Source of the DNA: UBA5336 sp039815055
Lineage (GTDB): Bacteria; Pseudomonadota; Alphaproteobacteria; Caulobacterales; Hyphomonadaceae
DNA length: 36,763 nucleotides
Reading direction: 5' to 3'
Assembly (NCBI GenBank): GCA_039815055.1
Contig: JBCCAA010000031.1
Coordinates: 1 to 36,763, forward strand
The notes under the pieces are model-generated. The model worked only from the letters and a program-made list of their open reading frames with translations. It had not been told where the DNA came from and made no database searches. Made by a program: the position numbers and the translations under genes. Shown here one piece after another: positions 27,221 through 35,547 of the stretch (position 1 is the first letter of the stretch; every line of letters starts with the position of its first letter).

Positions 27221-29499
27221 CTCTCGGCCTCGCAGGTCACATCCACTTCATAGGCCGCGATTGTCGCCAATGTGACGATATCCGACACCGTAGATCCAAG
27301 GCTGGCGATCTGCACCGGCTTTTCCAGTCCCAACAACATTGGCCCGATCACGGTGGCGCCCCCCATGGCGTCCAGCAGCTTGGTCGAAATCGAGGCCGAG
27401 TGGATTGCAGGCATCACCAACACATTCGCCGGGCCGGACAGGCGCGAGAACGGATAGGTGATGTGGTGGTTGGGGTTCAGCGCTACATCGGCGGCAATAT
27501 CGCCTTCATACTCGAAATCGACAGATGGATCGGCATCGAGGAGGGCCACAGCTTCGCGGACCTTTTCGATCCGCTCACCCATGGGGTTGCCGAAGGTGGA
27601 ATAGGACAACAGAGCCACGCGCGGCTGGAAGCCAAGGGAGCGCACGCTACGGGCCGCTTCCTTGGCGATGGCGGCAATGCCCGGGCCGTCGGGCAGTTCT
27701 ACAACGCTGGTGTCGGCGATGAACACGGTCATGCCACGTCCGATTACCAATGACATGCCGATAACCGGCTGGCCGGGAATCGGATCGAGCACCATGCGGG
27801 CATCTTCCAGCGCCACATTATAGTTGCGGGTGACACCGGTCACCATGCCGTCTGCGTCGCCGAGTGCGAGCATGCAGCTGCCAAAAATGTTCCTGTCCTG
27901 ATTCACCAGTCGCTGGACGTCACGCTTGAGATAGCCCTGCCGGTTCAGGCGGGCATAGAGATAGTCGGTGTAGTCGGGATTGCGGTCTGACAAGCGGGCA
28001 TTGATGATTTCAAGCGCATCCTCTGGCACGCCCATCTGGCTCATCGTCCGTTTCACCTGCGCCTCGCGGCCAATGAGTATGGGGTGGCCAAGGCCCTGGT
28101 TTTTGAAGCTGAAGGCCGCGCGCACAACGGAGGGTTCTTCGCCTTCGGCAAACACGATCTTCTTTTGGTTGCGACGGCAGGCGCTCTGCAGGGCCTGCAT
28201 GAATGACGCGGTCGGGTCCTGGCGCTGCGCGAGGGCTTGGCGGTAGCCTTCCATGTCTTCAATGGGGCGGCGTGCAACACCTGTGTCCATGGCGGCCTGG
28301 GCCACATAGGGCGGCACGAAGGTGACAAGGCGAGGGTCGAATGGCGTGGGGATAATGTACTCTGGGCCAAATTGCGGGCGCGTGCCGTGATAGGCAGCGG
28401 CCACTTCATCGGGCACGTCCTCGCGCGCAAGCTCAGCCAGCGCCTGGGCGCATGCCACTTTCATTTCTTCATTGATCCCGCGGGCGCGCACATCCAGCGC
28501 GCCACGGAAAATGTACGGAAAGCCCAGCACATTGTTGACCTGGTTTGGATAATCCGAGCGTCCTGTGGCGATGATCGCATCACCGCGTACGGCTTTGATA
28601 TCTTCTGGCGTGATCTCGGGATCGGGATTGGCCATGGCAAAAATAATCGGATTGTCAGCCATGGACGCCACCATGTCCTGGGATATCGCCCCTTTCACTG
28701 ACAGGCCGAGCACGCAGTCGGCCCCTACCATGGCGTCAGCCAGAGTTCGGCATTCGGTTTTTACAGCGAAGGTCGATTTGAACTGATCCATGCCGGTTTG
28801 GCGACCCTGATAGATCACGCCTTCGCGGTCGCACATCATCAGGTTTTCAGACCGCACCCCCATATGGACAAGTAGTCCGGCACAGGACAAGCCGGCCGCG
28901 CCTGCGCCTGAGAAGACAACCTTTAGGTCTTCCATTTTACGGCCCGTCACATGACAGGCATTGATCACACCTGCAGCTGCTATGATCGCGGTGCCGTGCT
29001 GGTCGTCATGGAATACTGGCACGTCCAGCTCTTCGCGCAGGCGCTGTTCGATCAGAAAGCAGTCTGGAGAGCCGATGTCTTCCAGATTGATGCCGCCAAA
29101 CGTGTGGCCGATGGCGCGCACTGTCGTGCAGAACTCATCGACATCGCGGGTTTCCACCTCGATATCGATGGAGTCCACATCGGCAAACCGTTTGAACAGG
29201 ACCGACTTGCCTTCCATCACCGGCTTGGACGCCATCGCGCCCAGATCACCGAGACCGAGAATGGCTGTGCCGTTGGAAATCACCGCGACCATGTTACCTT
29301 TTGACGTATAATCGTAGGCCGCATCCGGGTCTTCGGCGATGGCTTTCACCGGAACCGCGACGCCGGGGCTGTAGGCTAGTGACAGGTCACGCTGGGTCGC
29401 CATGGGCTTGGTCGGGATGACCGCCAGCTTTCCAGGCTTGGGTTGCGAGTGGAAATCGAGGGCTTCCTGATCGGTGAAGCTGGGGCGTTGGCGGGTCAT
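27217..29499 (-). CDS. maeB: NADP-dependent malic enzyme with C-terminal phosphotransacetylase-like domain
   Basis: This enzyme decarboxylates malate to pyruvate with NADP reduction. It has 760 residues. The N-terminal malic enzyme part (about 1-430) shows SLAYSPGVAVPV, the catalytic-domain segment GLGDLGAMASKPVMEGK, and the NAD(P)-binding KVVFSGAGAAGLSC. The C-terminal part (about 435-760) is a phosphotransacetylase-like domain (KIVFAEGEEPSVVRAA, ADTSVVELPDGPGIAAIA), usually regulatory rather than catalytic in MaeB. ATG 29499 is chosen because the sequence from MTRQRPSFTDQEALDFH matches MaeB starts. Confidence 0.96.
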   Translation of the reverse strand: MTRQRPSFTDQEALDFHSQPKPGKLAVIPTKPMATQRDLSLAYSPGVAVPVKAIAEDPDAAYDYTSKGNMVAVISNGTAILGLGDLGAMASKPVMEGKSVLFKRFADVDSIDIEVETRDVDEFCTTVRAIGHTFGGINLEDIGSPDCFLIEQRLREELDVPVFHDDQHGTAIIAAAGVINACHVTGRKMEDLKVVFSGAGAAGLSCAGLLVHMGVRSENLMMCDREGVIYQGRQTGMDQFKSTFAVKTECRTLADAMVGADCVLGLSVKGAISQDMVASMADNPIIFAMANPDPEITPEDIKAVRGDAIIATGRSDYPNQVNNVLGFPYIFRGALDVRARGINEEMKVACAQALAELAREDVPDEVAAAYHGTRPQFGPEYIIPTPFDPRLVTFVPPYVAQAAMDTGVARRPIEDMEGYRQALAQRQDPTASFMQALQSACRRNQKKIVFAEGEEPSVVRAAFSFKNQGLGHPILIGREAQVKRTMSQMGVPEDALEIINARLSDRNPDYTDYLYARLNRQGYLKRDVQRLVNQDRNIFGSCMLALGDADGMVTGVTRNYNVALEDARMVLDPIPGQPVIGMSLVIGRGMTVFIADTSVVELPDGPGIAAIAKEAARSVRSLGFQPRVALLSYSTFGNPMGERIEKVREAVALLDADPSVDFEYEGDIAADVALNPNHHITYPFSRLSGPANVLVMPAIHSASISTKLLDAMGGATVIGPMLLGLEKPVQIASLGSTVSDIVTLATIAAYEVDVTCEAES

Positions 29500-29653
29500 G
29501 GACACTCGCTGATTGGTCGGTTGAGAAGCGTGCACCCTATGCCCGTGCGCCGCGAATTCCAATCGCAAATACTGCAGTGTTTTATCTCGCTCTGGTGCGC
29601 CTTGCTTGACAACGGGCTTTCACCCTCCGGCGCGAGCGTTTACCAGTTCAGTC

Positions 29654-32335
29654 ATGCCCGACTCGGCCACGCCTTTGCGGTCCAAACCGCCGACGCCTTT
29701 CATGGCGCAGTATCTTGGAATCAAAGCGCAGCTGGGCGATGCACTGCTGTTCTTCCGGATGGGCGATTTCTACGAACTGTTCTTCGATGATGCGAAGGAC
29801 GCAGCCGCTATTCTGGACATAACGCTCACCGCACGTGGCGAACATGAGGGAGAGCCGATCCCTATGGCAGGGGTGCCCTATCACGCCGCCGAGGCCTATC
29901 TGGCTCGGCTGATCAAATCCGGCCGGCGGGTGGCTGTATGTGAGCAGACCGAGAGCCCGGAAGAGGCCAAAAAGCGCGGTTCTAAGGCGGTGGTAAACCG
30001 TGAAGTGGTGCGTATCATCACGCCGGGCACGTTGACGGAAGACTCCCTTTTGCCAAGCCGTGGCGGGCAGGCGCTTGCCGCGGTTGCGTTCACAGCAGCC
30101 GGCGATGCTGGCTTGGCCGTTGCTGATGTCGCGACTGGGCGGTTTGAAGTGCTGCCGACCACGCGCGATGATGTTTTGGCAGAACTGTCGGCCCGGCCCA
30201 TCGGTGAAGTCTTGCTACCCGATAGCGAGGCTGGGGCGGCGTTTGCTGGCGAGATTGAACAGGTGCTGGGTTGTGCTGTTACACTGCGGCCAAAACGCCT
30301 GGCCTCTGCAGATCGCGGCGAGGCGGCGCTGAAAGATGTGTTCGACGTTTCCGCGATTGATGCCCTGGGTGATTTTAGCCGGCTGGAATGCTCTGCCATT
30401 TCTGTGTTGATTGACTATCTGCGTCTGACCCAGGCGGGCGAAGAGGCGCGCCTTGACCGGCCCGCGCGCGCCGTCGTTCAGGGCGAGCTGACGATCGACC
30501 CTACCACGCGGGCGAGCCTGGAAATCCACCAGACCTTGTCGGGAGAGCGGTCTGGCTCACTCATCGATACGGTTGACCGCACATTGACTCCGGCTGGCGC
30601 GAGACTGTTGGCCGCGCGGCTGTCACGTCCCAGTTGCCAGGAAGATGATATTGCCGCGCGCCATGATGCTGTGGCCTGGGCGCTGGAGGCGCGCGATTTG
30701 CGCGAGGCCCTTCGCCTTCACTTGTCCGGTGTGCCGGATCTGGCCCGGGCGCGGACGCGGCTGGTATTGGGGCGCGGTGGCCCGAGGGATCTTTCAGCCA
30801 TTGCTAACGCCTTGCGGCTGGGCGAGGCGATTGCCGCGGCGATTGCGCGGTCTATGGCGCCGCCAGCGCTGATCGAGACTGTCCTGCGTGATCTGACTTT
30901 GAGCGGGCGCCCGGACTTGTCCAATCTTGTCGCCGACCTGCAGCGCGCGCTGGTCGACAGCCCGCCGTTGCTGGCGCGCGATGGCGGCTTTATTGCGCCC
31001 GGATGGGACGCCGCGCTCGATGAGATTCGCGCCCTGAAAGATGACAGCCGCAAGGTCATCGCTGGTCTGGAAACGCAGTATGCGGATAAAGTCGGTATTT
31101 CGGGCCTGAAGATCAAATACAACAACATGCTGGGCTACTTTATCGAAGTGCCCGCCCGGCATGGCGAGGCAATGATGCGCGCGCCGCTCAGCGAAACCTT
31201 CATCCATCGTCAGACCCTTGCCAAAGTTGTGCGGTTTTCAACCGAGGAACTTGCCGGTCTTGCGGGGCGGATTTCGCGGGCAGATGAGGCGGCGCTTGCC
31301 ATGGAAGCCGAAGCCTTTGCTACGTTTTCACGACGAGTGGAAGCCCAGTCCGACGCTCTGTCAGCTGCGGCAGATGCGTTGGCCGAGATCGATCTGGCTC
31401 TGGCGTTTGCCGAATGGGCCGATGACGTCTCGGCGGTGCGCCCGATCCTGGTGGATGCGCCCGTCTTCGAGGCGGAGCGTTTGCGACATCCCGTTGTTGA
31501 AGCGGCGCTGCGCAAGGCTGGCCAGGGCTTTACCGCCAATGACCTGAAACTGGACGCAGACGGTGCCCAAAGCTCGCGGCTGTTGCTGATCACTGGCCCC
31601 AATATGGCAGGTAAGTCGACCTATCTTCGCGCCGGCGCGCTGGCGGCCATACTGGCCCAGGCTGGCAGTTTCGTGCCGGCCGCGTCACTGACGCTTGGAC
31701 TGGTGGACCGCGTGTTTTCCCGCGTTGGCGCCGCCGATGACCTGGCCCGTGGCCGGTCCACCTTCATGGTGGAAATGGTTGAGACCGCCACCATCCTCAG
31801 CCAGGCAACGCCGCGCAGCTTTGTCATTCTGGACGAGGTGGGCCGCGGCACATCCACCTTCGATGGGCTGGCCATTGCCTGGTCGTCGGTGGAGCACCTG
31901 CATGACGTGAATGGTTGTCGGGCCTTGTTTGCCACCCATTATCACGAGTTGACCGATGTGGCGGCGCGTCTGAAATCGGCATCCAACGCTAGCCTGCGGG
32001 CCCGCGAGTGGAATGATGAGCTGATCTTCCTGCACGAAGTGCATGCCGGGCCGGCCGATCAGTCCTATGGTGTTCAAGTTGCCAAGCTGGCTGGATTGCC
32101 CAAGCGCGCGGTCAGCCGGGCCAGGCAGATCCTGAACCAGTTGGAAGCTGGCGGAACGGCCGGCGACCTGCCCCTTTTTGCTGCCACACCGACCGACATG
32201 GCCATAGCGGATGAGGGACCCGGCCCGTTGGAACAGGCCCTGGAAGAGGTGGACCCGGATGCGCTTTCGCCGCGCGACGCGCTGGATACCCTCTATCGGT
32301 TGAAAGATATTCAGGGTGGATCTCATTCTGGTTGA
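29654..32335 (+). CDS. mutS: DNA mismatch repair protein MutS
   Basis: MutS recognises mismatches and starts repair with MutL. It has 893 residues from ATG 29654; a TTG at 29606 would add 16 unconserved residues, and neither has a clear ribosome site. The mismatch-contacting Phe-X-Glu is at 39-41 in FFRMGDFYELFFDDA. The ATPase domain has Walker A GPNMAGKST beginning at residue 648, the Walker B region FVILDEVGRGTSTFDG and the switch ALFATHYHELTD. The C-terminal end (REALDTLYRLKDI-like) matches the dimerisation tail. It diverges from maeB across 154 bases. Confidence 0.97.
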   Translation: MPDSATPLRSKPPTPFMAQYLGIKAQLGDALLFFRMGDFYELFFDDAKDAAAILDITLTARGEHEGEPIPMAGVPYHAAEAYLARLIKSGRRVAVCEQTESPEEAKKRGSKAVVNREVVRIITPGTLTEDSLLPSRGGQALAAVAFTAAGDAGLAVADVATGRFEVLPTTRDDVLAELSARPIGEVLLPDSEAGAAFAGEIEQVLGCAVTLRPKRLASADRGEAALKDVFDVSAIDALGDFSRLECSAISVLIDYLRLTQAGEEARLDRPARAVVQGELTIDPTTRASLEIHQTLSGERSGSLIDTVDRTLTPAGARLLAARLSRPSCQEDDIAARHDAVAWALEARDLREALRLHLSGVPDLARARTRLVLGRGGPRDLSAIANALRLGEAIAAAIARSMAPPALIETVLRDLTLSGRPDLSNLVADLQRALVDSPPLLARDGGFIAPGWDAALDEIRALKDDSRKVIAGLETQYADKVGISGLKIKYNNMLGYFIEVPARHGEAMMRAPLSETFIHRQTLAKVVRFSTEELAGLAGRISRADEAALAMEAEAFATFSRRVEAQSDALSAAADALAEIDLALAFAEWADDVSAVRPILVDAPVFEAERLRHPVVEAALRKAGQGFTANDLKLDADGAQSSRLLLITGPNMAGKSTYLRAGALAAILAQAGSFVPAASLTLGLVDRVFSRVGAADDLARGRSTFMVEMVETATILSQATPRSFVILDEVGRGTSTFDGLAIAWSSVEHLHDVNGCRALFATHYHELTDVAARLKSASNASLRAREWNDELIFLHEVHAGPADQSYGVQVAKLAGLPKRAVSRARQILNQLEAGGTAGDLPLFAATPTDMAIADEGPGPLEQALEEVDPDALSPRDALDTLYRLKDIQGGSHSG

Positions 32336-32398
32336 GCCACCTCAATTTCCGGTGAGTAACACTTATGCGGCGACTGCAAAATTTGCATATCGCCGTTG

Positions 32399-32469
32399 CC
32401 CAAGGTCCCGCTTGGGTCCAATCTTTGCATTGGGATACCCATTGGGGTGGAGGCCCCTGGTGGTTTTTT
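32399..32469 (+). promoter_or_regulatory. multi-hairpin leader upstream of pckA, ending in a terminator-like element
   Basis: Several overlapping short inverted repeats lie between mutS and pckA. CCCAAG (32399-32404) pairs with CTTGGG (32411-32416). CCAAT (32418-32422) pairs with ATTGG (32430-32434). TGGG pairs with CCCA around 32431-32441. GGGG (32444-32447) pairs with CCCC (32454-32457) and is followed by TGGTGG and six T residues to 32469. The last is a plausible weak intrinsic terminator. It may simply end mutS transcription, or act as an attenuator, because some stems exclude each other. A further CCGGC/GCCGG repeat lies at 32481-32494. Confidence 0.45.
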
Positions 32470-32516
32470 GAGTAGCAAAACCGGCAGTAGCCGGACAATT
32501 GAGTTGGGGAATACAC

Positions 32517-34109
32517 ATGGCAGATGAGACGCACGCCCTGGGAGACCTGGGTGTCGAGACGAAGGCCGTTTTTCTAAATTGGAATGAAACGCGACTATAT
32601 GAAACGTCGCTTCAGCGCGGTGAATCGCGGGTAGCCGCAGGTGGCCCGCTGGTCGTTGAGACCGGGTTGCACACCGGCCGTTCCGCGAAGGACAAGTTCA
32701 CCGTTCGCGACGAAACCACCGAAGACACGGTCTGGTGGGACAACAATGCATCGATGACGCCGGCACAGTTTGATGCGCTCTGGGAAGACTTCCAGGCGCA
32801 CCTGGCGACGAAAGAAGTGTTTGTTCAAGAGCTGTTTGGCGGCGCGGACTTGACCCATCGTCTACCCGTGCGAATCGTCAATGAGTTCGCTTGGCACTCG
32901 CTGTTTATCCGCCATCTCCTTCGTATTCCGACCGCCGCTGAGTATGACGGCTTTGAGTCCGAGTTCACCATCATCAACCTGCCAAGCTTCAAGGCAGACC
33001 CAGCGCGCCACGGCACCCGTAGTGAAACCGTCATCGCGGTCAATCTTGCCAAGCGTATGGTGCTGATCGGTGGTACGTCTTATGCCGGGGAGACAAAGAA
33101 GTCGGTTTTCACCATCCTGAACTATCTGCTGCCGCAAAAAAACGTCATGCCGATGCATTGTTCGGTGAACACGTCGGGCAAGGACGATGCGACGATCTTC
33201 TTCGGCCTGTCCGGTACGGGCAAGACCACGCTGTCGGCCGACGCCAGCCGCGAATTAGTGGGCGATGATGAGCACGGCTGGTCGGAAAACGGTCTCTTCA
33301 ACTTTGAAGGCGGCTGCTACGCGAAGATGATCCGCCTGTCGCCGGAAGCGGAACCTGAGATTTACGCCACCACGAAGATGTGGGGCACCGTGATCGAGAA
33401 TGTGGTCATGGACCCGGTGACCCGCGAACTGGATTTCGATGACAACACGCTGGCGGAAAATTCTCGCGGCGCCTATCCGATCTCTGCCATTCCAAACGCG
33501 TCTGAAACCGGTCGCTGTGGCCAGCCAAAAACACTGGTTATGCTTACCTGTGACGCCTTTGGCGTGATGCCGCCGATTGCGCGGCTCACCCCGGCCCAGG
33601 CCATGTATCATTTCCTGTCGGGCTATACTGCTAAAGTGGCTGGCACCGAAAAAGGCGTGAAAGAGCCAGAAGCGACGTTCTCGACCTGTTTTGGTGGGCC
33701 ATTTATGCCGCGTCATCCCTCCGTATACGGCAACTTGCTCCGTAAACTGATCGGTAAATATGACGTGTCTTGCTGGCTGGTGTCGACCGGCTGGACTGGC
33801 GGGGCGTATGGCCAGGGCGAACGGATGCCTATCAAGGCCACCCGCGCGCTGCTGAACGCTGCCATGGACGGATCGCTGAATTCCGTGCCGTTCCGCATCG
33901 ACGAGACGTTTGGCTTTGAGGTGCCCACGGCGGTGCCAGGCGTTGATCGTGCGATCCTCGATCCACGCGGAACCTGGGCAAAACCTGCCGATTATGACAG
34001 ACAGGCTGCAAAGCTGGCCGATATGTTCCGGGAGAATTTCCGCATCTATGAGGCCCATGTGGATGCTGATGTTCAAGCCGCAGGTCCGAAAGTGGTTGAA
34101 CCAGCCTAA
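32517..34109 (+). CDS. pckA: phosphoenolpyruvate carboxykinase (ATP)
   Basis: PckA converts oxaloacetate and ATP to phosphoenolpyruvate, the first committed gluconeogenic step. It has 530 residues, normal for the ATP-type enzyme. Visible motifs are ETGLHTGRSAKDKFTVRD, the substrate/Mn site region VIAVNLAKRMVLIGGTSYAG, the kinase-1a P-loop GLSGTGKT at 230-237, and ENGLFNFEGGCYAK. ATG 32517 is preceded by TTGGGGA; an in-frame TTG at 32499 is disfavoured. A strong hairpin follows the stop. Together with maeB it sets flux between C4 and C3 metabolites. Confidence 0.97.
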   Translation: MADETHALGDLGVETKAVFLNWNETRLYETSLQRGESRVAAGGPLVVETGLHTGRSAKDKFTVRDETTEDTVWWDNNASMTPAQFDALWEDFQAHLATKEVFVQELFGGADLTHRLPVRIVNEFAWHSLFIRHLLRIPTAAEYDGFESEFTIINLPSFKADPARHGTRSETVIAVNLAKRMVLIGGTSYAGETKKSVFTILNYLLPQKNVMPMHCSVNTSGKDDATIFFGLSGTGKTTLSADASRELVGDDEHGWSENGLFNFEGGCYAKMIRLSPEAEPEIYATTKMWGTVIENVVMDPVTRELDFDDNTLAENSRGAYPISAIPNASETGRCGQPKTLVMLTCDAFGVMPPIARLTPAQAMYHFLSGYTAKVAGTEKGVKEPEATFSTCFGGPFMPRHPSVYGNLLRKLIGKYDVSCWLVSTGWTGGAYGQGERMPIKATRALLNAAMDGSLNSVPFRIDETFGFEVPTAVPGVDRAILDPRGTWAKPADYDRQAAKLADMFRENFRIYEAHVDADVQAAGPKVVEPA

Positions 34110-34135
34110 GCTGGCGCACTCACACAACTTGCTCA

Positions 34136-34169
34136 GACGGCGCCGGAACAGTAGGGTCCGGCGCCTGTC
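34136..34169 (+). terminator. strong hairpin after pckA
   Basis: GGCGCCGGA at 34139-34147 pairs perfectly with TCCGGCGCC at 34157-34165 around a 9-base loop, and flanking GAC/GTC extends it with one bulge. The T-run after it is short (ATTTG). It probably ends the pckA transcript; it lies just before the ribosome site of the next gene. Confidence 0.65.
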
Positions 34170-34184
34170 ATTTGAGGATCTGAC

Positions 34185-35411
34185 ATGGCCGATTCTGCCA
34201 CCATCACGCTGCCCATATCACTCAAGGATATTGAGGCCGCAGCAGGCGTTATTGAAGGCCAGGTTGAGCGCACGCCCCTGCGGGCCTCACGGACCCTGTC
34301 TGATGTAACCGGCGCGCAGGTTTGGGTGAAATTTGAGAATTTGCAGTTCACCGCCAGCTTCAAAGAGCGCGGTGCTCTGAACAAACTCACCCACCTCAGC
34401 GAAGTGGAAAAAGAGCAGGGGGTGATCGCCGCGTCCGCAGGAAACCATGCTCAAGGTGTGGCTTATCATGCCAAACGGCTCGGCATTCCCGCGACCATTG
34501 TGATGCCCGAGACAACGCCATTCAACAAGGTCGAACATACGCGGGCCTTTGGCGCTCGCGTGATGTTGGAAGGTCAAACATTTGACGAAGCCAAGGCCTT
34601 TGCAGACCGGCTCGCCGATGATGAAAATCTGACCTGGATTCACCCGTTTGATGACCCGATGATCATGGCGGGCCAGGGCACGATCGGCCTCGAAATGCTG
34701 GCTGATGAGCCCTCCCTCGACACGCTTGTGGTGCCCATCGGTGGCGGCGGCCAGATTTCCGGTATCGCGGTCGCGGCCAAGGCGATCAACCCGGAAATCC
34801 GCATCATTGGCGTTCAGGCGGCGATGTATGCCGGCATGATTTCAGTGCTGTCGAAGGGTGAAAAACCGGTAGGCGGCGCGTCGATTGCCGAAGGCATTGC
34901 GGTGAAAGAGCCGGGACGCTTGACGCGTATCGTGGTGGACGCACTCGTCGATGAAATCGTGATGGTTCAGGAAGAACACTTGGAACGCGCCATCACTTTG
35001 TTTCTGGACGTTGAGAAAACCGTGGCCGAAGGCGCCGGCGCCGCCGCGCTGGCTGCGCTACTTGCCCATCCCGGTAAATTCGCGGGCCGCAAGGTTGGCC
35101 TGGTGCTGTGCGGCGGCAACATTGATCTCAGGTTGCTTTCATCGGTGCTGAACCGGGGGCTGGTGCGCGAGAAGCGTCTGGCAAACATTCGCATCATTGG
35201 TGATGACCGGCCCGGCTTGCTGGCCCATGTCTCCAAGACCATTGGCGATCAAGGTGCCAACATCATTGATGTCGCGCATAATCGGTTGGCCCTGGACGTG
35301 CCGGCTAAAGGCGCGGAGTTCGATATCCTGATCGAAACCCGAGACGGCCAGCACACCCAGGACGTCGTCGACGCACTTCAAGCGGCCGGCTACCCACCGC
35401 GGAAACTCTGA
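34185..35411 (+). CDS. threonine ammonia-lyase with C-terminal ACT domain
   Basis: This PLP enzyme deaminates threonine to 2-oxobutanoate. It has 408 residues, the length of the catabolic/ACT-type lyases rather than the longer two-ACT IlvA. The PLP lysine is Lys60 in FTASFKERGALN. The glycine-rich phosphate loop is PIGGGGQISG, preceded by the conserved AGQGTIGLEM segment. The C-terminal part from about residue 330 (IRIIGDDRPGLLAHVSKTIGD) is an ACT domain, suggesting allosteric control. A GAGGATCTGAC stretch precedes ATG 34185. It could supply isoleucine synthesis (ilvA) or threonine catabolism (tdcB); the sequence does not decide. Confidence 0.92.
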   Translation: MADSATITLPISLKDIEAAAGVIEGQVERTPLRASRTLSDVTGAQVWVKFENLQFTASFKERGALNKLTHLSEVEKEQGVIAASAGNHAQGVAYHAKRLGIPATIVMPETTPFNKVEHTRAFGARVMLEGQTFDEAKAFADRLADDENLTWIHPFDDPMIMAGQGTIGLEMLADEPSLDTLVVPIGGGGQISGIAVAAKAINPEIRIIGVQAAMYAGMISVLSKGEKPVGGASIAEGIAVKEPGRLTRIVVDALVDEIVMVQEEHLERAITLFLDVEKTVAEGAGAAALAALLAHPGKFAGRKVGLVLCGGNIDLRLLSSVLNRGLVREKRLANIRIIGDDRPGLLAHVSKTIGDQGANIIDVAHNRLALDVPAKGAEFDILIETRDGQHTQDVVDALQAAGYPPRKL

Positions 35412-35440
35412 TCAGTTCATCGCGCCGCTAGATCGAATTG

Positions 35441-35513
35441 AGCGAGCGTTCAAAGACTTGTGATTAAAGCTCGCTGTTCGAGGCGAGTCACCCATTGGTG
35501 CGGCCTTGCACCA
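35441..35513. repeat. two inverted repeats between the threonine lyase and TIR-wHTH genes
   Basis: AGCGAGC (35441-35447) and GCTCGCT (35469-35475) form a 7-bp inverted repeat with a 21-base loop. TGGTGC (35496-35501) and GCACCA (35508-35513) form a 6-bp stem with a GGCCTT loop. They lie between two convergent genes and may act as terminators, although no clear T-run follows either. They also mark where GC-rich sequence gives way to the AT-rich gene. Confidence 0.5.
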
Positions 35514-35547
35514 GTACCAGTCTGCACCCTTACTATGAATTGCAGAC

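Noticed and set aside
33255..34127. Minus-strand open frame of 290 codons opposite pckA
   Set aside because: It is the shadow of a well-conserved gene, with no domain recognised.
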